Positions 43,745-53,319 of a DNA stretch of 64,000 bases are shown here, one piece after another. Location of the stretch: positions 2,140,881 to 2,204,880 of the forward strand of contig NZ_KI911784.1 in the NCBI RefSeq assembly GCF_000516515.1, read 5' to 3'. The stretch's first letter is position 1. Every line of letters begins with the position of its first letter. Origin of the DNA: Chloroflexus sp. Y-396-1 (GTDB lineage: Bacteria; Chloroflexota; Chloroflexia; Chloroflexales; Chloroflexaceae). The notes beneath the pieces are model-generated. The model saw nothing but the letters and a program-made list of their open reading frames with translations. It was not told where the DNA came from and made no database searches. Made by a program: the position numbers and the translations under genes.

Positions 43745-44268
43745 AACAGTTTTTCCTTTGCTGCTGCCTGCTATTGCTGATAAGTGGCTGTAGTGCGGTC
43801 AGCCTGGATGAAGATATTGGTTTAGGCGGAGTCACGCCTGAAGCAGTAGTAGAGAGCTTTCTCGAGGATTTCAACACAGCTCTGGCTGATCCGGCGCTTA
43901 GCGAGCCAACGGCCCGACAGGTGTGGGCTAACCGTCTGGCGAGCTATTTTGCGCCCAGCGAACGTGCCGATCAGCGTTTAGTCATGCGCGAAATGCTCGA
44001 CAGCTTCGCTCGTAATAACCTCCAACCGGTCCGTGGGAGTAAGGCTGAAGTGGTTATCACTTACGACCGTACTCGTGCGAATCGGATCGATGAACTGACG
44101 GCGTTAGTTGAAATTATCAATGGGGTTATTACAGTGCGCTGGCGTGATGCCGAAGGGAATGTCGTTGTTGAACGCAATGGTGCCTTATTGCGCCTGATCG
44201 GTCGTGAAGTGAACGGGCTACCGGTTATTCGGGTTGATGGTCGCTGGTATTTAACCGAGGCTGGCTGA
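43741..44268 (+). CDS. Putative lipoprotein
   Basis: 175 residues. Signal peptide MKQFFLCCCLLLLISGCSAV with lipobox LISGC, so Cys17 should be lipidated and the protein anchored on the outer face of the membrane. The mature part is alpha/beta, with FLEDFNTALADPALSEPTAR and a C-terminal VNGLPVIRVDGRWYLTE resembling nuclear-transport-factor-2-type folds of secreted proteins (inference). The ATG overlaps the stop of the pseudophosphatase (ATGA), so the two products are probably partners. Confidence 0.75.
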   Translation: MKQFFLCCCLLLLISGCSAVSLDEDIGLGGVTPEAVVESFLEDFNTALADPALSEPTARQVWANRLASYFAPSERADQRLVMREMLDSFARNNLQPVRGSKAEVVITYDRTRANRIDELTALVEIINGVITVRWRDAEGNVVVERNGALLRLIGREVNGLPVIRVDGRWYLTEAG

Positions 44269-44306
44269 GAGCCCTCCATCCTGAGGCGCTCTATCAACAC
44301 GATTTG

Positions 44307-44328
44307 GGGCGGATTTGGAATCCGACCC
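44307..44328. terminator. Bidirectional hairpin between the lipoprotein and recQ
   Basis: GGGCGGATT (44307-44315) pairs with AATCCGACCC (44319-44328) with one bulged base, lying between convergent genes. Confidence 0.55.
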
Positions 44329-44357
44329 TACCTCTCAATGCTACTTTCTATGTGAAC

Positions 44358-46055
44358 CTACCGTTGTCGTCTCCTGATAGTGAGTGCCTGCGACGCAGCA
44401 CAAACGTCGCATGAAGTACTACACGCCGTGAGCTGTTGACCAAAGTAGGCTGCCAGAAGCTGATGGCGGCAACGTGGTTGGCGTGCGTAATCGGCCATTG
44501 CCTCTATTCGTCGCTCTTGCCACTGTTGCGCAGTTGCCAGCCAGAGATCAATCCGATTACCAACGTCAGGTGGCAGTGGTAAGCATTCGATGAGCGGCAG
44601 TCGTAAACCGGGACGATACAACAATTGACCGCTGGCCTGGGCTTCGAGCAGCATGGCTTCGATCTGTGGCACCGGAAGGTTGTGTTGACGGGCAAGCATC
44701 ACTAGGTCAACTTCAATCGCCTCTTGCGGAAGCTGTCTTAACCAGTCTGGAGCATGAAGCTTATCAGCTCGACGCTCTATCACAGCCGAGAGTGGCAGAT
44801 CGAAATGACGTCGCAAAACACCGACATGTTCAAGCACACTGATCCCTACTCGAACTAATGTTTCACCTTCGCTACCAAATTGATCCTGCAAGGCATCGAG
44901 ATCGATTACCCCTACCGGATACTCGATCATATTCCGAATGTGCCGATACAGTTCGCGTAGCTTTGGACGTGTAATTAATGTAGCCTGCAACCATCGGCGT
45001 AGGGTATTGACATCATTCTCGCTAAAAAAGAGAATGCAACGCGCTGGCAATCCATCACGTCCAGCGCGTCCTGCCTCTTGATAATAGGCTTCCAGTGAAG
45101 ACGGCAAATTGTAGTGAATAACTGCACGAATATCGGCTTTATCAACTCCCATCCCAAAGGCGACCGTTGCCACTAGTACCCGCGTTCTGCCATTCATGAA
45201 TCGTTCCTGCACGGCTTCCCGATCGGGATGAAGAGCGTGGTAGTGTTCAGCAGCGATTCCGGCCAGGCGTAATTCACAGGCCAGTTCCTCGCACCGCTGA
45301 CGGGCACGGGCGTAGATGATGATCGGGCCATTAATTCGTTGACAGAGTTCGATGAGACTGTGGGTTTTCGACATTCCTGATTGTATCCTCACCACCTGAA
45401 AAAAGAGGTTGGGCCGGAAGATAGGAGCCTGGATGAGGTCGAGTGGCCCCAGCATAGCTTTGATGGCGTTGATCGTATCAGGTGCCGCAGTAGCTGTGAC
45501 AGCCAAGACCGGCGGTGTTCCCAATTCGGTAATTGCCTGTCCGATGAACAGATAATCGGGCCGAAAATGTTGTCCCCACAAACTGATGCAGTGCGCTTCG
45601 TCGATGACAAGTCGGGCTACCCCGCAGCGACGCAGCGCGTACAGAAATGAACGCTGTCGCAATCGTTCTGGGGCGATGTAGACTAGTTTGTAAGTGCCGG
45701 ATGCGATGGCCTGCAAGCGTTCACGCATTTCGTGTCCGCTCAACGTTGAATTGATGACGGTCGCACGCTGCTGTATAGCAGGAGGTAATCGGTCAATCTG
45801 ATCCTTCATCAATGCAATGAGTGGGCTGATAACAACGGTAGCTTGCGGCAGTAATTGCGCCGGTAACTGGTATGTCAGTGATTTACCAGCGCCGGTCGGT
45901 AAGATAGCCAGAGTGGACTCGCCACGTAGGACGCGAGCGATAATCTGTTCCTGATAAGAACGAAATTTGCTGAAGCCAAATACCTCTCGCAATACTGTGG
46001 TGGCTTCAGGTGGTAACAATGGTCGGTGGCGGTATTGTTGATTTGACATAGACAT
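44358..46055 (-). CDS. recQ: RecQ-family ATP-dependent DNA helicase with relocated zinc module
   Basis: 565 residues. Helicase motifs: LAILPTGAGKSLTYQLPA (Walker A), VIDEAHCISLWG (DEAH), ATVAFGMGVDKADIR and QEAGRAGRDGLP (motifs V and VI, near residue 300). A winged-helix-like stretch of about 170 residues follows, and the cysteine cluster usually placed directly after the helicase core (CRHQLLAAYFGQ...CSTSCDVC) comes last, at about 530-555. The HRDC domain is absent. It unwinds 3'-5' and acts in recombination repair. Start MSMSNQQ; the ribosome site is weak. Confidence 0.88.
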   Translation of the reverse strand: MSMSNQQYRHRPLLPPEATTVLREVFGFSKFRSYQEQIIARVLRGESTLAILPTGAGKSLTYQLPAQLLPQATVVISPLIALMKDQIDRLPPAIQQRATVINSTLSGHEMRERLQAIASGTYKLVYIAPERLRQRSFLYALRRCGVARLVIDEAHCISLWGQHFRPDYLFIGQAITELGTPPVLAVTATAAPDTINAIKAMLGPLDLIQAPIFRPNLFFQVVRIQSGMSKTHSLIELCQRINGPIIIYARARQRCEELACELRLAGIAAEHYHALHPDREAVQERFMNGRTRVLVATVAFGMGVDKADIRAVIHYNLPSSLEAYYQEAGRAGRDGLPARCILFFSENDVNTLRRWLQATLITRPKLRELYRHIRNMIEYPVGVIDLDALQDQFGSEGETLVRVGISVLEHVGVLRRHFDLPLSAVIERRADKLHAPDWLRQLPQEAIEVDLVMLARQHNLPVPQIEAMLLEAQASGQLLYRPGLRLPLIECLPLPPDVGNRIDLWLATAQQWQERRIEAMADYARQPRCRHQLLAAYFGQQLTACSTSCDVCAASQALTIRRRQR

Positions 46056-46184
46056 GTTGTGCTGCCGAAAGTTTGTTTTACCTCAGACAGTTCACGCAGC
46101 GTTCTGGGTTGTGCATGTAGCATGTCGAAACAACCATGCTATATATAAAACCGTTTGAGAGACAAAAAAGATACGCTTTCTTTT

Positions 46185-46335
46185 CACCACAGAGACCACG
46201 GAGATCACAGAGACTAAAGATAATTTTATCTTTCATTAAACATAGGGTTGTGTTCTTACATGTACCCAATAGCCAAAAATTATCCTTTTATTCATAAATC
46301 TTAGACGCTCTGCGTGCTCTGTGTGCTCCATGGTG
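46185..46335. repeat. Inverted pair of CACCACrGAG-type repeats
   Basis: CACCACAGAGACCACGGAGA begins at 46185, and an inverted counterpart (GCTCTGCGTGCTCTGTGTGC, from 46307) ends at about 46335. The arms of about 29 bases are separated by about 92 bp of AT-rich DNA. They are related to the repeats at 59.1-59.6 kb. Nothing else is seen in the gene-free 46056-46449 interval. Confidence 0.65.
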
Positions 46336-46449
46336 AGTTTTTGCAGTGGACTCTTAAATCAAATAAAGTTCATCGCACGTGGTGGTCGTTCGCCGACAAG
46401 ATGCAGTCAAGATATGCAAAGCTGAAATCGCTGAACATTCTGATAAGCA

Positions 46450-47334
46450 TTAAGCGATACGTGCCCAATGACCGTCGCTGCCTGGCAGAGTGATTTGTGT
46501 TAACCAGCGGGCAATAATTCTGGCGACCTCATCGGGGCGTTCCATTGGCAGCATATGACCAGCTTCGACCTCGGCAAAGGTGGCCTGGGGAACAACCCGA
46601 TGGAGCCGTTGCCAAACCGAGTCGGTTATCAGATCGGAGCGTGTGCCGCGTACAATCAACAGCGGGAGGGTGAGACGACGCAAATCACGCCAGGCATCGA
46701 GTGGCGAAGAGGCAAAGATATGCGATTCCCAACGTTTAGGCCATGCCAGGGTATAACCCTGACCATGATGATGCGGCCGCAGACCACCGCGGAGGTATCC
46801 TTCGAGCGCCTCAGGGGTAAAATCGGCGAACACACCACGTCCACGCCAGCGTTGCCGTGCTTCATCGATACTGGCGAAATGATCACGGCGTCGTAGGGCG
46901 GCCTGAGCAAGTGGGAAGCGGTACCCCTGACCACTTTGACGTAGGAGCCAGATCAGCACCTGTAAACGTCGCCGGAAGAGTACCGGATCGATCAGCACAA
47001 TCCCTCGAAAAAGATCAGGGCGTGCCACTGCCGCATACAAGGTGAGAATACCCCCTAGCGAATGACCGATACCGATGACGGGTTCTCTGGTTACTGTCTG
47101 GAGATCGGCAATCAGGTCAGTAGCCAGATCGCGCCACGTCCCTCCCGGCTGCGTATCCCCATCGACACGCAGCGGACGTGGCCGGTACCCAAGGATGCGC
47201 CCAAACGACGCAAGGCCGGCAGCGAGAGGGACATACGCTTCTGGCGGAAAGCCATTAGCAGGCGCGATATGGATGAGACGGGGGCCGGAACCCCCGAGCT
47301 CACAATATGGTGTGAGAGCGGTTTGTGTTGTCAT
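46450..47334 (-). CDS. Alpha/beta-hydrolase
   Basis: 294 residues. Nucleophile elbow GIGHSLGGILTL (Ser near 100), oxyanion region IAPANGFPPEAYVPLAAGL, and the C-terminal acid and His in VRGTRSDLITDSV and EAGHMLPMERPDEVARII. It is a soluble hydrolase of unknown substrate, related to haloalkane-dehalogenase/epoxide-hydrolase-type folds. The frame opens at 47403; the ATG at 47334 is preferred because it gives the family start. It lies just behind pnp on the same strand, with a hairpin between them. Confidence 0.82.
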   Translation of the reverse strand: MTTQTALTPYCELGGSGPRLIHIAPANGFPPEAYVPLAAGLASFGRILGYRPRPLRVDGDTQPGGTWRDLATDLIADLQTVTREPVIGIGHSLGGILTLYAAVARPDLFRGIVLIDPVLFRRRLQVLIWLLRQSGQGYRFPLAQAALRRRDHFASIDEARQRWRGRGVFADFTPEALEGYLRGGLRPHHHGQGYTLAWPKRWESHIFASSPLDAWRDLRRLTLPLLIVRGTRSDLITDSVWQRLHRVVPQATFAEVEAGHMLPMERPDEVARIIARWLTQITLPGSDGHWARIA

Positions 47335-47367
47335 AAGATACGTTAAGGGCAACCGCGTTATATGAAA

Positions 47368-47395
47368 GCCGTGCGCGGTAATATCGGCGCACGGC
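47368..47395 (-). terminator. Hairpin after pnp
   Basis: GCCGTGCGC (47368-47376) pairs with GCGCACGGC (47387-47395), 9 bp, loop of ten bases. On the minus strand TTTCATATAACG follows. Probably a weak terminator of pnp. Confidence 0.5.
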
Positions 47396-47418
47396 ACGCG
47401 CAACGTCCGAACTCCACC

Positions 47419-49686
47419 CTAATCATCGCGGCGACGTGGTCGGGGTCGGTCGGCTTCACGGCGAGGCCCGCGTAACTCTTCGCGCAAACTGCGCGGTTCT
47501 TCACGAGTACCGCGTTGTTCCTCGCGTGGACGAGGACGCGGTGCCGCGCCCGCCGCCTTACGTTCTTCTGGGGTCTCACCGGTCAGCACTGCACGTCGGC
47601 TCAAGCTGATTTTCCCAGTGGTGCGATCAATATCGATCACCATCACATTGATCTCATCACCAAGCGAAACAACGTCCTCGACATTCTCTACCCGCTTATC
47701 GTCGAGTTCCGAAACGTGAACCATGCCATCTTTACCGGGTAGGATATTGACGAATGCTCCAAATGGCTTAATACTCACCACCTTACCGAGGAAAATATCA
47801 CCCACTTTGGCTTCGCGGGTCAATCCTTCGATCATACTGATAGCCTGCTTAGCGGCAGTGCCATCGGGTGCGGTAATAAAGACGCGACCATCGTCTTCGA
47901 TATCGATTTGGGCGCCGGTCGTATCGCAGATATTGCGGATCGTTTTGCCGCCAGGTCCAATCAGGGCGCCAATTTTATCAACCGGTATCTGGATTGTCAT
48001 AATCCGTGGTGCATAAATTGACAACTCCGGTCGTGGTGTACTGATCACCGCATTCATTTTATCGAGAATAAAGAGACGTCCGGCACGCGCCTGGGCAAAT
48101 GCCTGCCGCATAATCTCGTAGGTAATACCTGTTGTCTTAATATCCATCTGCAAACCGGTAATACCCTTTGCGGTCCCAGCTACCTTAAAGTCCATATCGC
48201 CGAGGGCATCTTCAATACCTTGAATATCCGTTAATATACGCCAACGCCCGGTCTCGTCGGTGATCAACCCCATTGCCACGCCGGCAACTGGCGCCTTGAT
48301 TGGTACACCGGCATCCATCAAGCTGAGCGACGAACCACACACCGAAGCCATTGATGAGGAGCCATTGGAAGAGAGTACTTCAGAAACCAGGCGGATCGTA
48401 TACGGAAAATCCTTTTCATCGGGTAATACTGCATACAACGAACGCTCCGCAAGAGCACCGTGACCAATATCGCGACGACGTGGCGTGCTTACCCGACGTA
48501 CTTCACCGGTACTAAAAGGCGGGAAATTGTAGTGATGGATATAACGTTTGGCCGTCTCGATCCCAAGATCGTCCATCTTTTGCTCTTCACCGGGTGAACC
48601 GAGGGTGGTAATGGTCAAGACCTGAGTTTGACCACGGGTAAAGAGTGCAGAGCCATGTACACGTGGGATGAGACCAACCTCAATGCTAATAGGCCGAATC
48701 TCATCAAGCCCACGACCATCTACCCGAATCCCCTCGTCGAGAATTGCGTTACGCACCTCGTCCTTCAGCAGCTTCTCAAAAGCCTTTGTTACTTCTTTGG
48801 TGCGGTTGGGGATTTCTTCTTCCGGTTCATCAGCGGTGAAGTGGGCAATCACCTCAGCCTTCAGGGCTTCAGTTTGGGCTTCACGCTCTTGCTTAATGGG
48901 ACTACGCACGGCTTTGCGCAAGCGATCGCCCATCCACGCACTGATCGCCTCTTCCAGTGAGGTATCGACCACCGGTGGGGTAAATGGACGCTTTGGTTTT
49001 CCACAGAGCTGCACGAGTTGCTCTTGCAAGTCGCAGATTTGCTTACAGACGGCATGGCCCTCGATAACGGCTTGCAGCATCTCGTCTTCGGTTAACTCGT
49101 AAGCACCGGCCTCAACCATCAACACCGCGTCCTTCGTACCGGCGACTACCAGATCGAGACGGCTGTTGGCTATCTCATTCATCTTCGGATTTACCACCAA
49201 CTGACCGTTGAGATGCCCCATCTGTACTGCGCCAACCGGGCCGGCAAAGGGAATATCACTAATACACAGTGCGGCTGATGCTGCAATAATTGACAGCGGG
49301 CCAGGGTCGTTCTCCATATCGATAGAGAACGTGGTAACGATCACCTGTACTTCGTTGTAAAAACCCTTGGGAAAGAGAGGGCGTAGCGGTCGGTCGGTAA
49401 GCCGGGCAGTGAGAATGGCGGTTGTTGTGGGGCGTCCTTCGCGCTTAAAAAAGTTACCGGGTATCTTGCCCACCGCATACATCTTCTCTTCGTAATCAAC
49501 GGTCAGCGGGAAGAAATCGGTTCCTTCACGGACTTCTTTGGCGCACACTACGGTCGCCAACAGCATCGTATCGCCGTAGCGAGCCACAACCGCGCCATCG
49601 GCCTGCTCGGCAAAACGTCCGGCTTCCAAGGTTAAGGTACGGCCAGCTATCTCTGTGCTCACCGTATAGATATTACGTTCTGTCAT
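47419..49686 (-). CDS. pnp: Polynucleotide phosphorylase
   Basis: A 755-residue phosphorolytic 3'-5' exoribonuclease. First RNase PH-like domain ([20 protein letters not shown]), alpha-helical linker, second RNase PH domain ([33 protein letters not shown]), KH domain ([17 protein letters not shown]) and S1 domain ([21 protein letters not shown]). The C-terminal 50 residues are Arg/Glu/Pro-rich ([14 protein letters not shown]), a disordered tail that could bind RNA or partners. It follows rpsO as in most bacteria, and a large stem-loop lies in its leader. Confidence 0.97.
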   Translation of the reverse strand: MTERNIYTVSTEIAGRTLTLEAGRFAEQADGAVVARYGDTMLLATVVCAKEVREGTDFFPLTVDYEEKMYAVGKIPGNFFKREGRPTTTAILTARLTDRPLRPLFPKGFYNEVQVIVTTFSIDMENDPGPLSIIAASAALCISDIPFAGPVGAVQMGHLNGQLVVNPKMNEIANSRLDLVVAGTKDAVLMVEAGAYELTEDEMLQAVIEGHAVCKQICDLQEQLVQLCGKPKRPFTPPVVDTSLEEAISAWMGDRLRKAVRSPIKQEREAQTEALKAEVIAHFTADEPEEEIPNRTKEVTKAFEKLLKDEVRNAILDEGIRVDGRGLDEIRPISIEVGLIPRVHGSALFTRGQTQVLTITTLGSPGEEQKMDDLGIETAKRYIHHYNFPPFSTGEVRRVSTPRRRDIGHGALAERSLYAVLPDEKDFPYTIRLVSEVLSSNGSSSMASVCGSSLSLMDAGVPIKAPVAGVAMGLITDETGRWRILTDIQGIEDALGDMDFKVAGTAKGITGLQMDIKTTGITYEIMRQAFAQARAGRLFILDKMNAVISTPRPELSIYAPRIMTIQIPVDKIGALIGPGGKTIRNICDTTGAQIDIEDDGRVFITAPDGTAAKQAISMIEGLTREAKVGDIFLGKVVSIKPFGAFVNILPGKDGMVHVSELDDKRVENVEDVVSLGDEINVMVIDIDRTTGKISLSRRAVLTGETPEERKAAGAAPRPRPREEQRGTREEPRSLREELRGPRREADRPRPRRRDD

Positions 49687-49773
49687 ACGTTTTTACCACT
49701 CCTCTGTTTCGCACCTGATTGGGGCGCCCCTTGCGCCCTCTTTGAAACGGATCCGATCGCCGCTTGCAACCGG

Positions 49774-49843
49774 GGCGCGGTGTTCGGTACTGGCGTATAG
49801 GCATATAAGTCATGCACATACGCCAATCCCGAACTGCCGCGCC
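49774..49843 (-). promoter_or_regulatory. Large imperfect stem-loop in the pnp leader
   Basis: Arms 49774-49798 and 49818-49843 pair over about 22 of 25 positions around a 19-base loop. The structure is about 90 bp upstream of the pnp ATG and just downstream of the rpsO terminator. In E. coli a comparable hairpin is cut by RNase III and then lets PNPase degrade its own message. The same autoregulation is proposed here by position and shape only. Confidence 0.6.
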
Positions 49844-49854
49844 TGACAATATGC

Positions 49855-49887
49855 AAAAAGCGCCTAGCGGCGGAGGCCGCTGGCGCT
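49855..49887 (-). terminator. rpsO terminator
   Basis: AGCGCC-T-AGCGGC (49859-49871) pairs with GCCGCTGGCGCT (49876-49887), 12 bp with one bulge. On the minus strand it is followed by TTTTTGC. A classic intrinsic terminator between rpsO and pnp. Confidence 0.85.
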
Positions 49888-49927
49888 CTTTGTTGCTTAT
49901 TTCACACGGACGAATACCCTTATCATA

Positions 49928-50197
49928 CTAACGGCGCAGACCGAGCCGATTGATGACATTACGATAGCGTTCGCGATCCTTAGACTGCAAGTAGTTCAGC
50001 AGCCGTCGCCGACGCCCGACAAGTTTGAGCAGACCTCGACGTGAGTGGTGATCGTGAGTATGAACACGCAGATGTTCGATCAACTGGTTGATACGCTCGG
50101 TCAATAATGCCACCTGAACTTCGGGCGAACCGGTGTCAGATTCATGAATCTGATAGTCGTTAATAATCTGTGATTTTTCTTCTTTTTCGAGCGCCAC
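49928..50197 (-). CDS. rpsO: 30S ribosomal protein S15
   Basis: 89 residues, [20 protein letters not shown] and [16 protein letters not shown] being diagnostic. It binds the central domain of 16S rRNA and often regulates its own translation. The GTG at 50197 has GAGGAGG eight bases upstream; a TTG two codons earlier lies too close to that site. It is followed by a terminator and pnp. Confidence 0.97.
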   Translation of the reverse strand: MALEKEEKSQIINDYQIHESDTGSPEVQVALLTERINQLIEHLRVHTHDHHSRRGLLKLVGRRRRLLNYLQSKDRERYRNVINRLGLRR

Positions 50198-50264
50198 GAG
50201 CAATTCCTCCTCGCGTAATCGCGCACGGGCCGGCGCAGCCCGGCGTTCCTTATATTGGCTGCTA

Positions 50265-50273
50265 TATTATAAC
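50265..50273 (-). promoter_or_regulatory. Extended -10 promoter of rpsO
   Basis: On the minus strand TGTTATAAT (50273-50265), no clear -35. The leader is about 60 bases. Confidence 0.6.
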
Positions 50274-50381
50274 ATAGTTCGTGACGTTTTGCCAAATTAT
50301 GTCGTGCTGGGTCAGGGAACGGTTTTTCGAATCGGCTCTAAGAGCCTATCCGGAATACTCTAGCGCAGAAGAAGATCGGTT

Positions 50382-50419
50382 GGGGCGCAGCGCTTCAGGA
50401 CACAGTAGCGCTGTGCCCC
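50382..50419 (-). terminator. Hairpin after the FAD oxidoreductase gene
   Basis: GGGGCGCAGCGCT (50382-50394) pairs with AGCGCTGTGCCCC (50407-50419), 13 positions with one G-U, loop of twelve. It belongs to the dispersed hairpin families of this genome and lies about 70 bp beyond the minus-strand stop codon. Confidence 0.55.
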
Positions 50420-50490
50420 TACATCCGATGGGTTGCATCCGTTGCACCGTGAGACGATTATTCGGATCGGCTCTAAATGCATGCTCGTGT

Positions 50491-51774
50491 TTACCTGGGA
50501 AAATCGCTCTGTATTACTTCAGCGCAACGTTCGCCACTGAGCATCGCAGCGTTGATGCTACTCGCTTCGGTCAATTCACCGGCTAGGTAGAGACCACGTC
50601 GGGTTGTGCGGTTAGCGGGCAGTGTCTGATGCAAACCGGGAGGTTGAGGGAATTGAGCGAACGGAATGCGATCGACACGTAGTATGCGAGCATTTGCCAG
50701 CGCCGTCGTTGCTGCGCGGTCGTTGACGAACATGCGGTTCAGGTCCACCATTGTGCGGGCAATGACGGTACTGTCATCACTTTGGGGAACCCCGAGAATC
50801 GCCGCTGCATACAGGTGCCAGCCTTCTGGCGCATATCCTGGGGCAACTGCGCTTAAGGGGGCAAGGGTGTTGACAAAGGCATTTTGGTCAGCGTTCAGGA
50901 GGAGTTTTTTACCTCGATACAGTGGGGTACGAGTAGCCAACCAGACGCACGATGAACCGAGCTGACCGGTCGGCACCGGCAGTTGGCTCAGACGAGCCGT
51001 CTCAGGAGCAGGTGTCGCTAGTACTACCGCATCGGCTAATCGTTCACTCCCATCGTCCAGACGGACACCGATCACCGTGTCGGCATTGTGCAGCAGCGCA
51101 ACGGCCCGTGTCCTAAGACGCACTCTCCCGGCTGTCAGTAGCTCGCTGCCTAATTGCTCGGCGATGGCGCCCATCCCACGATTTGGGACAACCGTTGCGC
51201 CATCACTCATCATCTTGAAGTTGAAGCGGAAGCACTTAGCGCTGGTTTGTAACGAGCGATCAAGAAAAATGCCACCGAAGAAGGGACGGAAAAAGCGGTC
51301 AATCATCTGATCACTAAAGCCGAGCGCACGTAATTCGTCGCTGGTGGTGCGGTCAGGTCCGGCCAGTAGTTCATCTATTGCCTGGCGACGCATTTGCAGC
51401 GATACCTGTAAGGTGCGAAGCTTGTCGCTGAAGGGAATAATCGGTGCCAGCACTGCCGCAAGGAGTGCTGTTGGATCGCGATCACGAAGCGGATCGGTAA
51501 GCACGTATTGTCGGCCTTGCCAGGCTACAATAGCTCCTGGATCGAAGGCACGTAGATCAAGGGTGGCGAAATCAAGCTGCCGTTGGGCTGCAGGGTACGC
51601 GGTGAACAGTACCTGAAACCCGCGGTCGAGGGTGAAGCCCTCAACGCGATCCGAGCGTACTCGTCCACCTAGAGCATCGTCGGCTTCGATCAACGTGACC
51701 TCATATCCCTTGCGGTGTAGTGTGCGTGCGCATACCAGGCCGGCTACTCCGCCACCGATGACAAGTATCTGCAT
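50491..51774 (-). CDS. FAD-dependent oxidoreductase, protoporphyrinogen-oxidase / phytoene-desaturase-like
   Basis: 427 residues. Dinucleotide-binding motif ILVIGGGVAGLVCARTLHRKG at the N-terminus (in two parts), then EADDALGGRVRSDRVEGFTLDRGFQ, the amine-oxidase / carotenoid-desaturase signature. The C-terminus (GLYLAGELTEASSINAAMLSGE) is the second FAD contact. The substrate is not determined. Likely choices are carotenoid or tetrapyrrole oxidation, both relevant in Chloroflexus, but the sequence alone does not decide. The gene is monocistronic, divergent from serC. Confidence 0.82.
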   Translation of the reverse strand: MQILVIGGGVAGLVCARTLHRKGYEVTLIEADDALGGRVRSDRVEGFTLDRGFQVLFTAYPAAQRQLDFATLDLRAFDPGAIVAWQGRQYVLTDPLRDRDPTALLAAVLAPIIPFSDKLRTLQVSLQMRRQAIDELLAGPDRTTSDELRALGFSDQMIDRFFRPFFGGIFLDRSLQTSAKCFRFNFKMMSDGATVVPNRGMGAIAEQLGSELLTAGRVRLRTRAVALLHNADTVIGVRLDDGSERLADAVVLATPAPETARLSQLPVPTGQLGSSCVWLATRTPLYRGKKLLLNADQNAFVNTLAPLSAVAPGYAPEGWHLYAAAILGVPQSDDSTVIARTMVDLNRMFVNDRAATTALANARILRVDRIPFAQFPQPPGLHQTLPANRTTRRGLYLAGELTEASSINAAMLSGERCAEVIQSDFPR

Positions 51775-51866
51775 GAACTCCTTCCTTCTAGCTAGCGAAA
51801 GACGTTACCATATCGAGTATACTATGTTTCACAGCAAGCCTGCTCGCAAGGGAAAAGGGGGAACCA

Positions 51867-52946
51867 ATGATCCACAACTTCAATCCCGGCCCGGCGGCTT
51901 TACCGCCCGAAGTGATTGCGCGTGTCCAGGCAGAATTGCCCGATTATCGCGGCTGTGGCATGTCGATCCTCGAGATAAGCCATCGGAGTAAGGAGTACGA
52001 AGCAGTTAACGCTGCTGCCGAAGCCAATCTAAAAGCGTTGTTAGGCCTAGGTGACGAGTATCGGGTGCTATTCATGCAGGGTGGCGCATCGATGCAATTT
52101 GCGCTCATCCCGCTCAATTTTCTCACCGCAGGTGCAACTGCTGCCTACATTGTTACCGGTACATGGGGGGAAAAGGCTTACGAAGAGGCGCAACGGTTGG
52201 GTACGGTTCATCTGCTGGCCAGTACATCGTCTGATGGATACCGCAGTCTACCGGTTGACGTGCCACGGCCTGATCCGGAGGTTGCTTACCTGCATCTAAC
52301 CACAAATGAGACGATTCAAGGTGTGCAGTGGCCGGCAGAGCTGCCCGATTTTGGTACGGTGCCATTGGTTGCCGATATGAGCAGTGATTTCCTCTCGCGC
52401 CCCTTTAGCGCTAGCCAATTTGCGCTGATGTACGCTGGTGCGCAGAAGAATCTGGGACCGGCTGGGGTGACGGTCGTGGTCATTCGCCAGGACATGATTG
52501 AGCGAGGGCGCAAAGATTTGCCGGTGATTATGCGCTATGCAACCTTTGCCAAAAATAACTCGCTCTACAATACACCACCGGTCTTTGCCGTCTACATGGT
52601 CAATCTGGTGTTGGAATGGATAAAGGATCAAGGCGGTCTATCGGCGATGGCCGAACGCAATGCGCAGAAAGCTGCACTCGTCTATGCTGCGATTGATGAT
52701 AGTGATGGTTTCTATAGCGGCCATGCAGTTCCAGCGGCGCGTTCGCTGATGAATGTGACGTTTCGCCTTGCTATCCCTGAGTTGGAAAAGCGGTTTCTGG
52801 CCGAAGCTCAGGAAGCTGGGATGGTTGGTCTAGCCGGTCATCGCTCGGTTGGCGGGATACGAGCGTCGCTCTACAATGCGGTATCGCTTGAATCGGCCAG
52901 GTTATTAGCTGACTTTATGCGCGAGTTTGCCCAACGATATGGATGA
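51867..52946 (+). CDS. serC: Phosphoserine aminotransferase
   Basis: A 359-residue class V PLP enzyme converting 3-phosphohydroxypyruvate and glutamate to phosphoserine. The N-terminus NFNPGPAALPPEV is characteristic, the PLP lysine is in YAGAQKNLGPAGVTVV (near 195), and GHRSVGGIRASLYNAV closes the active site. An upstream TATACT (51818-51823) has no convincing -35. The last codons overlap the start of the VOC gene by eight bases. Confidence 0.96.
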   Translation: MIHNFNPGPAALPPEVIARVQAELPDYRGCGMSILEISHRSKEYEAVNAAAEANLKALLGLGDEYRVLFMQGGASMQFALIPLNFLTAGATAAYIVTGTWGEKAYEEAQRLGTVHLLASTSSDGYRSLPVDVPRPDPEVAYLHLTTNETIQGVQWPAELPDFGTVPLVADMSSDFLSRPFSASQFALMYAGAQKNLGPAGVTVVVIRQDMIERGRKDLPVIMRYATFAKNNSLYNTPPVFAVYMVNLVLEWIKDQGGLSAMAERNAQKAALVYAAIDDSDGFYSGHAVPAARSLMNVTFRLAIPELEKRFLAEAQEAGMVGLAGHRSVGGIRASLYNAVSLESARLLADFMREFAQRYG

Positions 52947-53319
52947 GTCTCCCTACGCAGCGGCAATTACCTTTGTGCCGGTTACCAACTTGCAGGCCAG
53001 CGCAGTCTGTTACGGTGCTGCACTCGGTTTACCACTCGTGCTTGATCAGGGAGGGATTCATATTTATCGAGTGGCACGGGGTGGGTATCTTGGATTGTGT
53101 CAACAGTCGGTGCCGCCGATAGCCGATGATCGGTTGATCTTGACGATTGTCAGCGCCGATGTTGATACAATCTATCAGCGGCTGATTGCAGCCGGGATAG
53201 TAACTGATGGTCCGCCCCGCGAGAATCCACGTTACCGGATTTATCATTTCTTTGCCCGCGATCCTGACGGTTATCGGCTGGAGGTCCAACGATTTTTGCA
53301 TCCGTTTGATACCACCTAG
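52939..53319 (+). CDS. VOC-superfamily (glyoxalase/dioxygenase-like) protein
   Basis: 126 residues forming two beta-alpha-beta-beta-beta modules: ITFVPVTNLQASAVCYGAAL with a later GGYLGLCQQ, and ILTIVSADVDTIYQRLIAAG with FFARDPDGYRLEVQRFL. The final Glu (YRLEVQ) is the usual metal ligand; the other ligands are less clear. The start ATG at 52939 lies inside the end of serC, so expression is coupled. A TTG at 52927 is in frame but less likely. Substrate unknown. Confidence 0.8.
   Translation: MDESPYAAAITFVPVTNLQASAVCYGAALGLPLVLDQGGIHIYRVARGGYLGLCQQSVPPIADDRLILTIVSADVDTIYQRLIAAGIVTDGPPRENPRYRIYHFFARDPDGYRLEVQRFLHPFDTT

Noticed and set aside
46078..46269. 63-residue minus-strand frame near recQ
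   Set aside because: It mainly reads through an inverted repeat arm; no start signals.
50281..50586. 101-residue plus-strand frame
   Set aside because: It crosses a hairpin repeat and the end of the FAD oxidoreductase gene on the other strand; no ribosome site.
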